Shown here: positions 46,775-55,723 of the stretch, piece by piece | Layout of the letters: each line of letters opens with the position of its first letter | Numbering within the stretch: the stretch's first letter is position 1 | From: Flavobacterium psychrophilum | GTDB taxonomy: Bacteria > Bacteroidota > Bacteroidia > Flavobacteriales > Flavobacteriaceae | Direction: 5' to 3' | Assembly (NCBI GenBank): GCA_001708385.1 | Contig: CP012388.1 | Span: 1,116,001 to 1,180,000, forward strand | DNA length: 64,000 nucleotides | Position numbers and translations under genes: made by a program | The notes under the pieces: generated by a model | What the model was told of the DNA's origin: nothing | The model's input: only the letters and a program-made list of their open reading frames with translations | Databases searched by the model: none

Positions 46775-47590
46775 ATGCAAAATTTACAAAGTATTATAGA
46801 ACAGGCCTGGGAGAACAGGGCGCTGCTACAGGAAGAGACAACAACTACCGCTATTCGCGAAGTAATTGAACTTTTAGACTCAGGAAAATTACGTGTTGCA
46901 GAACCTGTTGAAGGTGGATGGCAGGTTAACGAGTGGGTTAAGAAAGCAGTTGTTATGTACTTCCCTATCCAGAAAATGGAAACTCTTGAAGCCGGTATAT
47001 TTGAATATCACGATAAAATGCTACTTAAACGCAACTATGCCGAAAAAGGAATCCGCGTTGTACCAAATGCAGTAGCGCGTTACGGTGCATATATATCTTC
47101 GGGCGTTATCCTGATGCCCAGCTACGTAAACATTGGTGCTTATGTAGATGAAGGTACGATGGTAGATACATGGGCGACAGTGGGAAGCTGTGCACAAATT
47201 GGTAAAAATGTTCACCTTAGCGGCGGTGTTGGTATTGGTGGTGTATTAGAACCGCTTCAGGCTGCTCCTGTTATTATTGAAGACGGTGCTTTTATCGGAT
47301 CGAGATGTATCGTAGTAGAAGGTGTTCGCGTAGAGACAGAAGCTGTTCTTGGTGCTAACGTATGCCTTACCGCTTCTACAAAAATTATCGATGTTACCGG
47401 AGACGAACCTGTAGAAATGAAAGGTATTGTACCTGCACGAAGCGTAGTTATACCGGGAAGCTATACTAAAAAGTTCGCAGCCGGAGAATTCCAGGTTCCA
47501 TGTGCACTTATTATTGGTAAACGTAAGCCATCTACCGACTTAAAGACTTCACTTAACAACGCATTGCGTGAATATGATGTAGCGGTTTAA
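46775..47590 (+). CDS. dapD: Tetrahydrodipicolinate N-succinyltransferase
   Basis: 271 residues, the usual length. It transfers succinyl from CoA to tetrahydrodipicolinate in the lysine/diaminopimelate pathway. Left-handed beta-helix hexapeptide repeats start near residue 105 (YISSGVILMPSYVNIGAYVD) and include VGIGGVLEPLQAAPVIIEDG and GSRCIVVEGVRVETEAVLGA. It is followed ten bases later by the glycosyltransferase fusion gene, so it probably shares its transcript. Confidence 0.96.
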   Translation: MQNLQSIIEQAWENRALLQEETTTTAIREVIELLDSGKLRVAEPVEGGWQVNEWVKKAVVMYFPIQKMETLEAGIFEYHDKMLLKRNYAEKGIRVVPNAVARYGAYISSGVILMPSYVNIGAYVDEGTMVDTWATVGSCAQIGKNVHLSGGVGIGGVLEPLQAAPVIIEDGAFIGSRCIVVEGVRVETEAVLGANVCLTASTKIIDVTGDEPVEMKGIVPARSVVIPGSYTKKFAAGEFQVPCALIIGKRKPSTDLKTSLNNALREYDVAV

Positions 47591-47599
47591 TTATCATTT

Positions 47600-49429
47600 A
47601 TGATCGACCAGAAAATTAAAATATCTGCACTTGCAATTGTTTTTAACGAAGAACACAATATAAGGCAATACCTGGACAATATGTCTTTTGCCGACGAAAT
47701 TATTGTTGTAGATTCTTTCAGTACCGACGATACTACAAAAATCATAAAAGAAGAATACCCGCAGGTGCGACTGTACCAGCGGGCATTTGACGATTTTTCA
47801 TCGCAGCGAAACTATACTCTGGATTTTGCCACGAACGACTGGGTAGTGTTTTTTGATGCCGATGAAAGGGTGTCGCAAAAAGGTATTGATGAAATTTTAG
47901 CTACAGTTAATAGCAACCCCGAAGAGGCAGCTTTTTGGTTTAAGCGTATCTTTTATTACAAAGGACGCCCAATGGTTAACAATAGCTTTAATAAAGACAG
48001 GGCAATACGGCTTTTTAGAAAGTCTAAATGCAGGTACTCCGAAAAACTGGTTCATGAAACCCTTACCATCAATGGCAGAACAGGAAGCCTAAAGGAGTCC
48101 ATTCACCATTATTCTTTTAAAAGTAAAGAAGAATTTTTAGAAAAAAGGCTTCAATATTCTAAACTTAAAGCAAAAGAGCTTTACCAAAAGGGCGTAAAAA
48201 CTAATCTATACCACCTTTCGGTAAGGCCTGCTTTTCGTTTTTTTAAATACTATATAATAGGGCTTGGTTTTCTTAACGGTAAACGCGGTGTAGAGATAGC
48301 ACGCATATTAGGCTACCATGTATACATGAGGTATGTATACCTTAAAGATTTTACTAATCATAAGCCCACCCCAAAAGTATTGGTGATTCAGCAAAAAATG
48401 ATTGGCGACGTTCTTGCCAGCAGCATTATCTGTACCAATCTTAAAAACATGTATCCTGAAGGGCAGATAGATTATCTTATCTATCCGTTTACACAGCCGG
48501 TTATAGAGAACAATCCGTTTATAGACAATGTTATCCTGTTTGATAACGAATACAGGCATAGCAAAGCCAAATTCATGAAGTTTGTATTTGCGCTGCGCAA
48601 AAAGAAATACGACATTGTTATAGATGCTTACGGCATTGTAGGCAGTAATATTATGGTTGGTATGTCTGGCGCTAAAACAAAAATAGGTTTCTTTAAACCT
48701 TACACAAGTTTTGTATACACCCATACCGTTAAAGAACTAAAAACCCCTTTAACTAATGCAGGTCTTGCACTTGATAACCGTTTACAGCTTATTAAGATTC
48801 TTGATCCTGAAGTCCCTTTGGTTAACAGGCCGGTAATCTACATGACCGATGATGAAATTGCCAAAGGTAAAAAGATTCTTGATGATAAAGGCATTAGCTC
48901 TAAAGACAAAATATACATGATAAGCGTACTGGGAAGCCTTAATATAAAGACCTACCCTGCCGAATACATGGCACAGCTTCTTGACGGGATTGCGCAAAAT
49001 AGCAACGCAGCACTTATATTCAATTATATTCCATCACAGCAAAGCGAAGCGGAGGCTATATACAATTTGTGTAGTGAATTTACTAAGCAGAAAATACGTA
49101 TGGATATAACCCCGGGAACCATACGCGATTTCCTTTCGGTTCTATACCACTGCAATGCGCTTATTGGTAACGAAGGTGGTGCGGTAAATATGGCAAAAGC
49201 GCTGTTTATACCTACTTTTACAATATTCTCTACCTGGATCAAAAAAGAAGCATGGAACTCGTTTGAAGATGGAACCACAACGGTATCAGTTCATTTAAAA
49301 GACTTTAAGCCTGAACTGTATGGAAAAACATCTCCGAAAGAAATGAAACCAAAAGCCCAGGAATTATATCAGGAATTTACTCCCGACCTTATTATGCCTC
49401 TATTAGAAAAGTATATAGAAATTAATTAG
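47600..49429 (+). CDS. Fused GT2-GT9 glycosyltransferase (WaaE-like plus heptosyltransferase-like)
   Basis: 609 residues with two enzyme domains. Residues about 7-245 form a family 2 glycosyltransferase of the WaaE/KdtX type (LAIVFNEEHNIRQYLDNM, VDSFSTDDTT, DAD at 86-88, VHETL). From residue about 257 (PKVLVIQQKMIGDVLASSII) the protein continues as a family 9 heptosyltransferase-like domain, ending with IGNEGGAVNMAKALFIPTF near residue 524. In proteobacteria these are separate LPS-core enzymes; the fusion would add two sugars in sequence. Its stop overlaps the convergent GT2 gene by eight bases. Confidence 0.88.
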   Translation: MIDQKIKISALAIVFNEEHNIRQYLDNMSFADEIIVVDSFSTDDTTKIIKEEYPQVRLYQRAFDDFSSQRNYTLDFATNDWVVFFDADERVSQKGIDEILATVNSNPEEAAFWFKRIFYYKGRPMVNNSFNKDRAIRLFRKSKCRYSEKLVHETLTINGRTGSLKESIHHYSFKSKEEFLEKRLQYSKLKAKELYQKGVKTNLYHLSVRPAFRFFKYYIIGLGFLNGKRGVEIARILGYHVYMRYVYLKDFTNHKPTPKVLVIQQKMIGDVLASSIICTNLKNMYPEGQIDYLIYPFTQPVIENNPFIDNVILFDNEYRHSKAKFMKFVFALRKKKYDIVIDAYGIVGSNIMVGMSGAKTKIGFFKPYTSFVYTHTVKELKTPLTNAGLALDNRLQLIKILDPEVPLVNRPVIYMTDDEIAKGKKILDDKGISSKDKIYMISVLGSLNIKTYPAEYMAQLLDGIAQNSNAALIFNYIPSQQSEAEAIYNLCSEFTKQKIRMDITPGTIRDFLSVLYHCNALIGNEGGAVNMAKALFIPTFTIFSTWIKKEAWNSFEDGTTTVSVHLKDFKPELYGKTSPKEMKPKAQELYQEFTPDLIMPLLEKYIEIN

Positions 49430-50231
49430 AGTCGATCCCTATCGGGGTCTTAACCACTTTATTATCGCGGGTGTTTTTACGGATGGCGTAGTTTTTCTTC
49501 CACGTTTCTTTGTTTACATAGCCACGCGCATGGTCTAAGTGCACACATACCGCACTATAGCGTATCTGTTTTGATTTAAGCCCTTTGTTAAACAGCCTTT
49601 CCCCTAGTTCCCTGTCCTGCCCGCCATATTGCATTTCCTGGTTAAACCCGTTTATAAAAACAAGGTCGGTTTTCCAGCCCGATGCATTATGCCCGTTCCA
49701 GGTAGCTTTAGTAGGCGTAACGAGGTTAAGAAACCATGACTTAAATCCGCTTGCAGAAAGTTTGGATGTATTCTTAGAAGAAAGTCCCATGCCTTTAAGC
49801 CATTTTACGTCAAAGCATCTTTGGTTAAAGATATCGTCTTTAGAAATAGCCTGCGATATATTCATAGGCAGCTTAAAATAGCCTCCCGAAAGAAAATATC
49901 CCGGTTCCCTGAAGTTAATATGCGTTTCTACAAAATCGTTACGCGGTATGCAGTCACCATCTGTAAAAATAAGGTAGTCGCTGTTAGCAGCCGTAATGGC
50001 CTTGTTAAGTATCTGCGACTTCTGGAAACCTTTATCTTCCTGCCAAACATGCACAAGCGGCATGCTTATTTCGTCACGAAGCCTGTCCAGTAATTCTTTG
50101 GTTTTTGGGCCGGAGCCGTCATCAGCAATAATAATCTCAAAATCCCTCTCCGTTTGTACGCTAAAACCCCATATTACTTTTTCAAGCCATGCTTCGGCAT
50201 TATAGGTACTCATTATAACTGATGCTTTCAT
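49422..50231 (-). CDS. Family 2 glycosyltransferase with C-terminal galactosyltransferase-type domain
   Basis: 269 residues. GT-A fold: VIMSTYNAEAWLEKVIWGFS, ADDGSGPKTKELL, and metal-binding DGD in YLIFTDGDCIPRNDF. The second half carries WNGHNASGWKTDLVFINGF and GGQDRELGERLFNKG, the acceptor region typical of chondroitin-polymerase-like GT2 enzymes. Probably adds a sugar to LPS or a surface glycan. It shares eight bases with the GT fusion at the 3' end (tail to tail). Confidence 0.9.
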   Translation of the reverse strand: MKASVIMSTYNAEAWLEKVIWGFSVQTERDFEIIIADDGSGPKTKELLDRLRDEISMPLVHVWQEDKGFQKSQILNKAITAANSDYLIFTDGDCIPRNDFVETHINFREPGYFLSGGYFKLPMNISQAISKDDIFNQRCFDVKWLKGMGLSSKNTSKLSASGFKSWFLNLVTPTKATWNGHNASGWKTDLVFINGFNQEMQYGGQDRELGERLFNKGLKSKQIRYSAVCVHLDHARGYVNKETWKKNYAIRKNTRDNKVVKTPIGIDSN

Positions 50232-50273
50232 TCTATTCTTTTAATAAGTGCAAAGATATTTTTTAACCGTAAT

Positions 50274-51041
50274 CTATTTACCGAATTTAAAGTATTTCTT
50301 TATCCTTCTTTTACGCTGTAATCCGCTATGAAAACTATTAACACTTTCAATTAGTGCGTTCTTTATTTCGTCATAGCTCCTATTATATAATTTTGAATAT
50401 TCATCGCTCATAGTCAAAAGCATACCTTCAACATGCGTAAGCCTTCTCATATTATTAATACGGTCTTCAAAGGTCATTGGCCCGTCGTGAAACTTCATCC
50501 TGTTAAGGTCTACAAGAAAAAACGCATACTGCCCATTCTCCAGTTTCTTTATTAGGGTATTTCCGGGTGAATGGTCTAAGAACTCTATACCTTTTTCGTG
50601 AAGCTCAAAACAAAAACGGGTAAACTGTCGTAGTATATTTTCAGCATCAGGGTAGTTAGGTATATCTACAAGTTCCCTAAAAGTAAGCTCTGTAATTAAG
50701 TGTTCACTTACATAGTAGCTTTTGTTAAGCAAACCAAATAAAGCGGTTTCTTCGGCATAAGCTATGGGATGCGGCGTACCAATTCCCTTTTCGATAAGCT
50801 TAAGCGCAAAATTGTACGAACGCTCTGCTTTAGACTTTCTAAAATACCTGTAGGCAACCTTATTAAAAATATGGGGAATTTTAAACGACTTTATATTGAT
50901 AGTTATATCTCCCAAAGGATACAACTTAATTACATTTCTTTTTCCGTTGCCAAACAACTGTCCTTCAACATTAAAGTTTTGTATTTTTAAGTAGATAGCT
51001 TCTTTCTGAGACTGATAATCCGGATGGACAATGAATTTCAT
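50274..51041 (-). CDS. LPS-core kinase-like protein (Kdo/WaaP family)
   Basis: 255 residues with a protein-kinase-like fold. Visible elements: a positively charged N-terminal lobe (KRNVIKLYPLGDITINIKSF, KSKAERSYNFALKLIEKGIG), a hinge near SEHLITELTFRELVD, and a catalytic-loop-like segment FLDHSPGNTLIKKLENGQY followed by LVDLNRMKFHDG. This matches Kdo kinase/WaaP, which phosphorylate sugars in the LPS inner core. Placed among glycosyltransferases, it fits this role. It lies 42 bases upstream of the GT2 gene on the same strand. Confidence 0.85.
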   Translation of the reverse strand: MKFIVHPDYQSQKEAIYLKIQNFNVEGQLFGNGKRNVIKLYPLGDITINIKSFKIPHIFNKVAYRYFRKSKAERSYNFALKLIEKGIGTPHPIAYAEETALFGLLNKSYYVSEHLITELTFRELVDIPNYPDAENILRQFTRFCFELHEKGIEFLDHSPGNTLIKKLENGQYAFFLVDLNRMKFHDGPMTFEDRINNMRRLTHVEGMLLTMSDEYSKLYNRSYDEIKNALIESVNSFHSGLQRKRRIKKYFKFGK

Positions 51042-51114
51042 TAATTAAATAGGATTATGATATATTAGGCAAAATTAATCAATGATTTTTATACTTTTAC
51101 AACAAATTGAATAA

Positions 51115-52188
51115 ATGAGAAAAACGGTCATTCTGGAAACTCATAATATAAAGAACCAATATACAGGTTTCGGTGTTTTTAATCATGGACTTATTAGTGG
51201 CTTAAGCCATCATGATCACAGCAACTTAGATATTGTACTGCTAGCCTACAAACCATCTGTTCTTAAAGATAAGTTTGGAAATGCTTTCAGATATAAAAAA
51301 ATTTACAGTTTTAATCGTTATAAAAATTTCAGTGTCAGGAAAAAGCATGATCTATGGCATTCTGTGAATCAGAATTTAAAATTTGAACCTAAAAAAGTTT
51401 CAAATTACCTGCTAACCGTGCACGATGTAAATTTTGCAGAAGGCTCAAGCCGCGAAGACACTACCAGTAAGCGTAAGAAGCTTTTTATTGAGAAACTCAA
51501 CAGAAGTTCTGCTATTACCTATATCTCTGAATTTGCAAAAGAGCAGACACATCGTTATTTTAATGTTCCCAATGTACCCGAATATATTGTTTTTAACGGC
51601 AACCCAATAATAACTATTGCGAACACCTCCGACTACAAGCCTAATACGCCTGTAGATAAGCCCTTTTTATATTCTGTAGGCGACTTTTTGCAGAAAAAAA
51701 ACTTCACCTCAATTATTCAGATGATGTTGCATGTAAAGGATTTTAACCTTATCATCTCCGGAGATTACAATAAACCATATGGTGAAGAAGTGAAAAAATG
51801 CATTTTGGATAATAATCTTTCAGATCGTGTGTTTCTTACCGGAAGAATTTGTGAAACAGGCAAACAGTACTATTTACAGCACTGCGCTGCATTTTTATTT
51901 CCATCGAGAGGAGAAGGCTTTGGGCTTCCACCAATAGAGGCAATGAAATTTGGCTGTCCCATATTTTTAGCAAACTGCACTTCGCTACCCGAAATTGGCG
52001 GGGAATATGCTTTTTACTGGGACGAATTTGATGCAGAAAGCATGGCGGCAGAATTTTACAAAGGCATGGATACCTATCACAACAACCCCGATTTATACAG
52101 GCAAAAATATGCCGAGAGGGCTAATTTTTACAACTGGGATAAGACCGCCAAACAATACCTTGACATTTATAACTCTATTTTACAATAA
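51115..52188 (+). CDS. Family 4 glycosyltransferase
   Basis: 357 residues, GT-B fold. The C-terminal half has the retaining GT4 signature: FLYSVGDFLQKKNFTSIIQM, then FLFPSRGEGFGLPPIEAMKF with the EX7E motif, and GCPIFLANCTSLPEIGG. The N-terminal acceptor domain includes HNIKNQYTGFGVFNHGL. Probably uses a nucleotide sugar for a surface glycan. It starts 73 bases from the divergent kinase gene and is followed after 11 bases by another GT4 gene. Confidence 0.88.
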   Translation: MRKTVILETHNIKNQYTGFGVFNHGLISGLSHHDHSNLDIVLLAYKPSVLKDKFGNAFRYKKIYSFNRYKNFSVRKKHDLWHSVNQNLKFEPKKVSNYLLTVHDVNFAEGSSREDTTSKRKKLFIEKLNRSSAITYISEFAKEQTHRYFNVPNVPEYIVFNGNPIITIANTSDYKPNTPVDKPFLYSVGDFLQKKNFTSIIQMMLHVKDFNLIISGDYNKPYGEEVKKCILDNNLSDRVFLTGRICETGKQYYLQHCAAFLFPSRGEGFGLPPIEAMKFGCPIFLANCTSLPEIGGEYAFYWDEFDAESMAAEFYKGMDTYHNNPDLYRQKYAERANFYNWDKTAKQYLDIYNSILQ

Positions 52189-52199
52189 GCTTTACCTGA

Positions 52200-53300
52200 A
52201 TGAATATATTAAATGTAACCACAATTACAGAATGGCGTGGAGGCGATAAGCAGATGTACACTATTTTCAAGCTACTTGAAAATACACCCAATATAAAACA
52301 GTTTATACTTTGCCCCGAAAAATCGGTGCTGGCAAAAATGTGTAAAGAAGATAATTCTGCTTATTATACATATACCAAGAACAAGCTAAAGCTTATTAAT
52401 GCTACACGCAGCATTATAAACATTTGCAAAAAAGAGCATATCGATGTTATTCATCTTCATGACTCGTCTGCTTTAAATGCAGCTATACTGGCTTTACCGT
52501 TTATACCCAAATCAGTTAAGCTTGTTTTTAGCCGAAAAAGAGACAACCCTATTAAAGACAAATATTTAAACCGTAAAAAATATACGCATCAAAGAATCGT
52601 AAAAATTGTTTCGGTATCTAAAGCTGTAGAGGCTATATTTTACAATGTTGTACAAGATAGGGAAAGACTGGTTACCATTTATGATGCTATAGATGTGGAT
52701 AAATATGCATCTAAAACCAACAAGCACCTGTTGCACAAAGAGTTTGACCTTGATGCAGATACGAAGATAATAGGCAATATTGCAGGGCTTACCAAACAGA
52801 AAGATATTTATACATTCGTAGATACCGCCAAACAAATACTTACCGAAAAACCGGAATCACTTAAACTTAAATTTATAGTTATTGGTGCCGGGGAAGAAAA
52901 GGAAGGGCTTGAAGCCTATACTAAAGAACTCGGAGTTGAAAATGATGTAGTGTTTGCAGGATTCCGTACTAATGCAGAGGAACTTTTACCTGAGTTTGAT
53001 GTATTCTTAATGACGTCTATCTCTGAAGGGCTGCCTCTAACCATTTACGAGGCTTTTGCAAGCAGGATACCCGTAGTGAGCACTGATGCCGGCGGCATTA
53101 GGGAAGTGCTTGTTACAGGAAAAACAGGTATCTTAGCAGCTATAAAAGATACGGACACGCTAACAAAGGGTGTTTTAAAAATATTAAATGATTCCGCTTA
53201 CGCTGATATGCTTAGGGAAAATGCATACCAGCTGGTAAAAGACGGTCATGACCTGGATGTGATAAAGCAAAATTATATTGCTTTTTATACGTCACTCTGA
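52200..53300 (+). CDS. Family 4 glycosyltransferase
   Basis: 366 residues, GT-B fold. N-terminal acceptor domain (VTTITEWRGGDKQMYTIF, then IDVIHLHDSSALNAAILALP) and C-terminal donor domain with IGNIAGLTKQKDIYTFVDTA, VFAGFRTNAEELLPEFDVFL, and SISEGLPLTIYEAFASRIPV holding the EX7E motif. In an operon with the preceding GT4. The (AAAC)14 tract begins directly at its stop codon. Confidence 0.9.
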   Translation: MNILNVTTITEWRGGDKQMYTIFKLLENTPNIKQFILCPEKSVLAKMCKEDNSAYYTYTKNKLKLINATRSIINICKKEHIDVIHLHDSSALNAAILALPFIPKSVKLVFSRKRDNPIKDKYLNRKKYTHQRIVKIVSVSKAVEAIFYNVVQDRERLVTIYDAIDVDKYASKTNKHLLHKEFDLDADTKIIGNIAGLTKQKDIYTFVDTAKQILTEKPESLKLKFIVIGAGEEKEGLEAYTKELGVENDVVFAGFRTNAEELLPEFDVFLMTSISEGLPLTIYEAFASRIPVVSTDAGGIREVLVTGKTGILAAIKDTDTLTKGVLKILNDSAYADMLRENAYQLVKDGHDLDVIKQNYIAFYTSL

Positions 53301-53355
53301 AACAAACAAACAAACAAACAAACAAACAAACAAACAAACAAACAAACAAACAAAC
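53300..53355. repeat. (AAAC)14 tetranucleotide microsatellite
   Basis: Fourteen perfect AAAC units starting at the last base of the preceding GT4 stop codon and ending 31 bases before the next gene's ATG. It lies outside any coding frame, so slippage would change only spacing or leader length between the two glycosyltransferase genes. Confidence 0.95.
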
Positions 53356-53386
53356 AATTTAATTAATCTAAGAACATCTTAAAACT

Positions 53387-54340
53387 ATGAAAATTTGCCT
53401 GATAAGCTTTGATTATTGGGGTTTTGACAGTTACATCTTAAAGGAATTACAGCGCAAAGGGCATGAGGTTTCTCATATAAACCTCAACAATTTTAGGTAT
53501 GTATATCCTTCACTACCTGTGCGTTTAGGCAATGCGCTAAGTAAAATTCTATTCAAAAAGAACATTAAAAGGCTTAAGCGTCAGGAGTATGTATTGGTTG
53601 AACTGAATAAGTTGGGTACTATGGACAGTATACTTGTAATACGCCCGGACTTATTAGACAGCGACACCCACGAAAAGATACGACTAAAAACCAATCAATA
53701 CATTGCGTATTTATACGACAGTACAAAACGTTTTCCAGTAGATCATTTACTGGACGGGTTGTTTGATAACGTTTTTTCGTTTGACGAAGACGATGTAAAG
53801 AAGTATGGTTTTACACATGTTACCAATTACATCTACCTGCCTAAAAAGGAAATCGTTACAGATAAAGAATATAAACAGAAGGTTTTTATCGTGGTATCTG
53901 GCGATGAAAGGCTTAAAAGCCTAAACAAAATTGCTAATGAACTGGCCAGAATTAACATCAGCTATAAATTTATAGTAAGGGCTTCCAGAAAACCTAAAGG
54001 ACTTTGTAGCAGTATTGAGCATTCTAAAAGAAATATTGAATGCGATGAGCTTATGCAGAACCTGGATGAATCTGAAGTTTACCTGGACCTTATACGCTAC
54101 GGGCATAATGGGCTAAGCTTTAGGGTTTTTGAATCGTTAGCCCACCAAAAAAAGCTTATTACAACTAATGCTTCTATAAAAAACTACGATTTTTATAACC
54201 CTGATAACATTTTGGTTATAGACGAAAATAATGTTAGCATTAATGCCGATTTCTTCGGAACACCTTACAATCCTCTAGATGTGGCTATTTACAATAAATA
54301 TACCATAGAAAACTGGGTACATACCGTATTCAATCTTTAA
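53387..54340 (+). CDS. CgeB/GT4-like glycosyltransferase
   Basis: 317 residues. No strong N-terminal signature, but the C-terminal region reads DLIRYGHNGLSFRVFESLAH and QKKLITTNASIKNYDFYNPD, which resembles the donor domain of CgeB-like and GT4 glycosyltransferases. The N-terminal half (ICLISFDYWGFDSYILKELQ, then DSILVIRPDLLD) would be the first Rossmann domain. Clearly part of the glycan block; donor and acceptor unknown. It is preceded by the AAAC microsatellite and overlaps the converging GT4 gene by four bases. Confidence 0.68.
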   Translation: MKICLISFDYWGFDSYILKELQRKGHEVSHINLNNFRYVYPSLPVRLGNALSKILFKKNIKRLKRQEYVLVELNKLGTMDSILVIRPDLLDSDTHEKIRLKTNQYIAYLYDSTKRFPVDHLLDGLFDNVFSFDEDDVKKYGFTHVTNYIYLPKKEIVTDKEYKQKVFIVVSGDERLKSLNKIANELARINISYKFIVRASRKPKGLCSSIEHSKRNIECDELMQNLDESEVYLDLIRYGHNGLSFRVFESLAHQKKLITTNASIKNYDFYNPDNILVIDENNVSINADFFGTPYNPLDVAIYNKYTIENWVHTVFNL

Positions 54341-55560
54341 AGACCGTGCAGCAGGCGGATAACTGCCTGCTCTACATTTTTTAATGAATATGGTGCTATA
54401 AAATCGGCAGAAGCATGGCTGATTTCATTCCAAAGAGTTTCATCGTTATACAATTTAATAATCAGGTTTGCCAGCTCTCCTGGAGTTTCGGCGACCATAT
54501 TTCCCCTGTAGTCTGAAAAATCAAACCCCTCTGCACCAACAGCCGTTGTAACCAACGGAAGGCTGTACTCAAGGCTCTGCCCTATTTTACCTTTTATACC
54601 TGCACCATAGCGAAGTAACGCTACAAACACTTTCGCTTTAGCAAAATAAACAGAGGCATCTTCTACATAACCTACAATAACAAACTGCTCTGAGTTAAGG
54701 TCTAGTACCGCTTTGGTTGGGTTGCTGCCCACAATGTTCACTTTTATAGCTGGGTGTTTTTCCCATACCAATGGCATTACCTTATCGTGTAAAAAAAGTA
54801 CGGCATCTTCATTAGGTGCATGTGCAAAGCCACCTATAAATAGAAGGCCATCTCTTTCGCTAAAAGTTTTAAAATCTGCCGGCCTGTTAATATGGTCGTG
54901 AATATTACCTATAACTTCCATCTTAGCCTCTTCATTGTAAAATTCAAGCAGAGCGTCTTTATCCATATCAGATATTACAATGATCTTATCGGCACGTTTA
55001 CAGTTTTCCAGTTCTTCCTTAAGGTGTTCCTGTGCAATTTTATGCTTCGCCGGATCGTTGGTAAGTTCGGCTTCGCGTTTCATTCTCAGGTAATGAAAAT
55101 CTACCATATCAAAAACAACAGGCAAATTGGGATTAATGGCTTTAACAAGAGGATAGTATTTTGTAAAAATACCCGGCCTGTGGAGCCAAACATAAGACAA
55201 GTCCCCAACAATAGTTTTAAGAAACCTTTCTTTTGTTACCAGTTTTCCATCTGGCGAAACTGCCGGCTGGTAAACGTTTACGCCCAATTTTCTAAAATAA
55301 CTAACGTAAGTTGTATTAAACTTGTACTCTTTTACATTAGCTAGTAAAGAAACTTTATAGCCATTTTTAATCAGGATCTTAATGATCTCCGTCAGCCTTC
55401 TTGAACCTGAATCTTTATCAAATTCCGGTACTTTATCATCTACAATAAGTACATGCTTTTTGTCCTTTTCTTTAAGGGAAAAGTCTATAACTACATTTTG
55501 CTTTTTTAGCTTTTGCTTTAGCAAATGATGTTTAAAGAAAATCTTTACGGTATTGTACAT
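54337..55560 (-). CDS. Family 4 glycosyltransferase
   Basis: 407 residues. The N-terminus is long and basic (KHHLLKQKLKKQN) before the first GT-B domain (HVLIVDDKVPEFDKDSGSRR). The donor domain has LFIGGFAHAPNEDAVLFLHD, VIVGYVEDASVYFAKAKVFV, and LRYGAGIKGKIGQSLEYSLP, the GT4 pattern with the final EYSLPLVTT segment. The VDDxxPxxDxxSGS opening is typical of GT4 enzymes fused or linked to rhamnan and other polysaccharide synthesis. Convergent with the CgeB-like gene. Confidence 0.88.
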   Translation of the reverse strand: MYNTVKIFFKHHLLKQKLKKQNVVIDFSLKEKDKKHVLIVDDKVPEFDKDSGSRRLTEIIKILIKNGYKVSLLANVKEYKFNTTYVSYFRKLGVNVYQPAVSPDGKLVTKERFLKTIVGDLSYVWLHRPGIFTKYYPLVKAINPNLPVVFDMVDFHYLRMKREAELTNDPAKHKIAQEHLKEELENCKRADKIIVISDMDKDALLEFYNEEAKMEVIGNIHDHINRPADFKTFSERDGLLFIGGFAHAPNEDAVLFLHDKVMPLVWEKHPAIKVNIVGSNPTKAVLDLNSEQFVIVGYVEDASVYFAKAKVFVALLRYGAGIKGKIGQSLEYSLPLVTTAVGAEGFDFSDYRGNMVAETPGELANLIIKLYNDETLWNEISHASADFIAPYSLKNVEQAVIRLLHGL

Positions 55561-55723
55561 TGTGTTGAGATATAAACTGACTGATTAAGCGAACAAAGAT
55601 ATTATTTTTACCTAAACCTGAATCTAAAATAGCAAGCATCAAAACCGAACTACAGAAAACCTTATTTTTATAGATTAAAAAGCAATTAATATTCCGAAAT
55701 TTGCAACACCATAATCAATCGAA

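Noticed and set aside
53300..53355. AAAC tandem tract as a CRISPR-like or coding phase-variation repeat
   Set aside because: Units are four bases with no spacers, and the tract begins at a stop codon and lies outside any frame.
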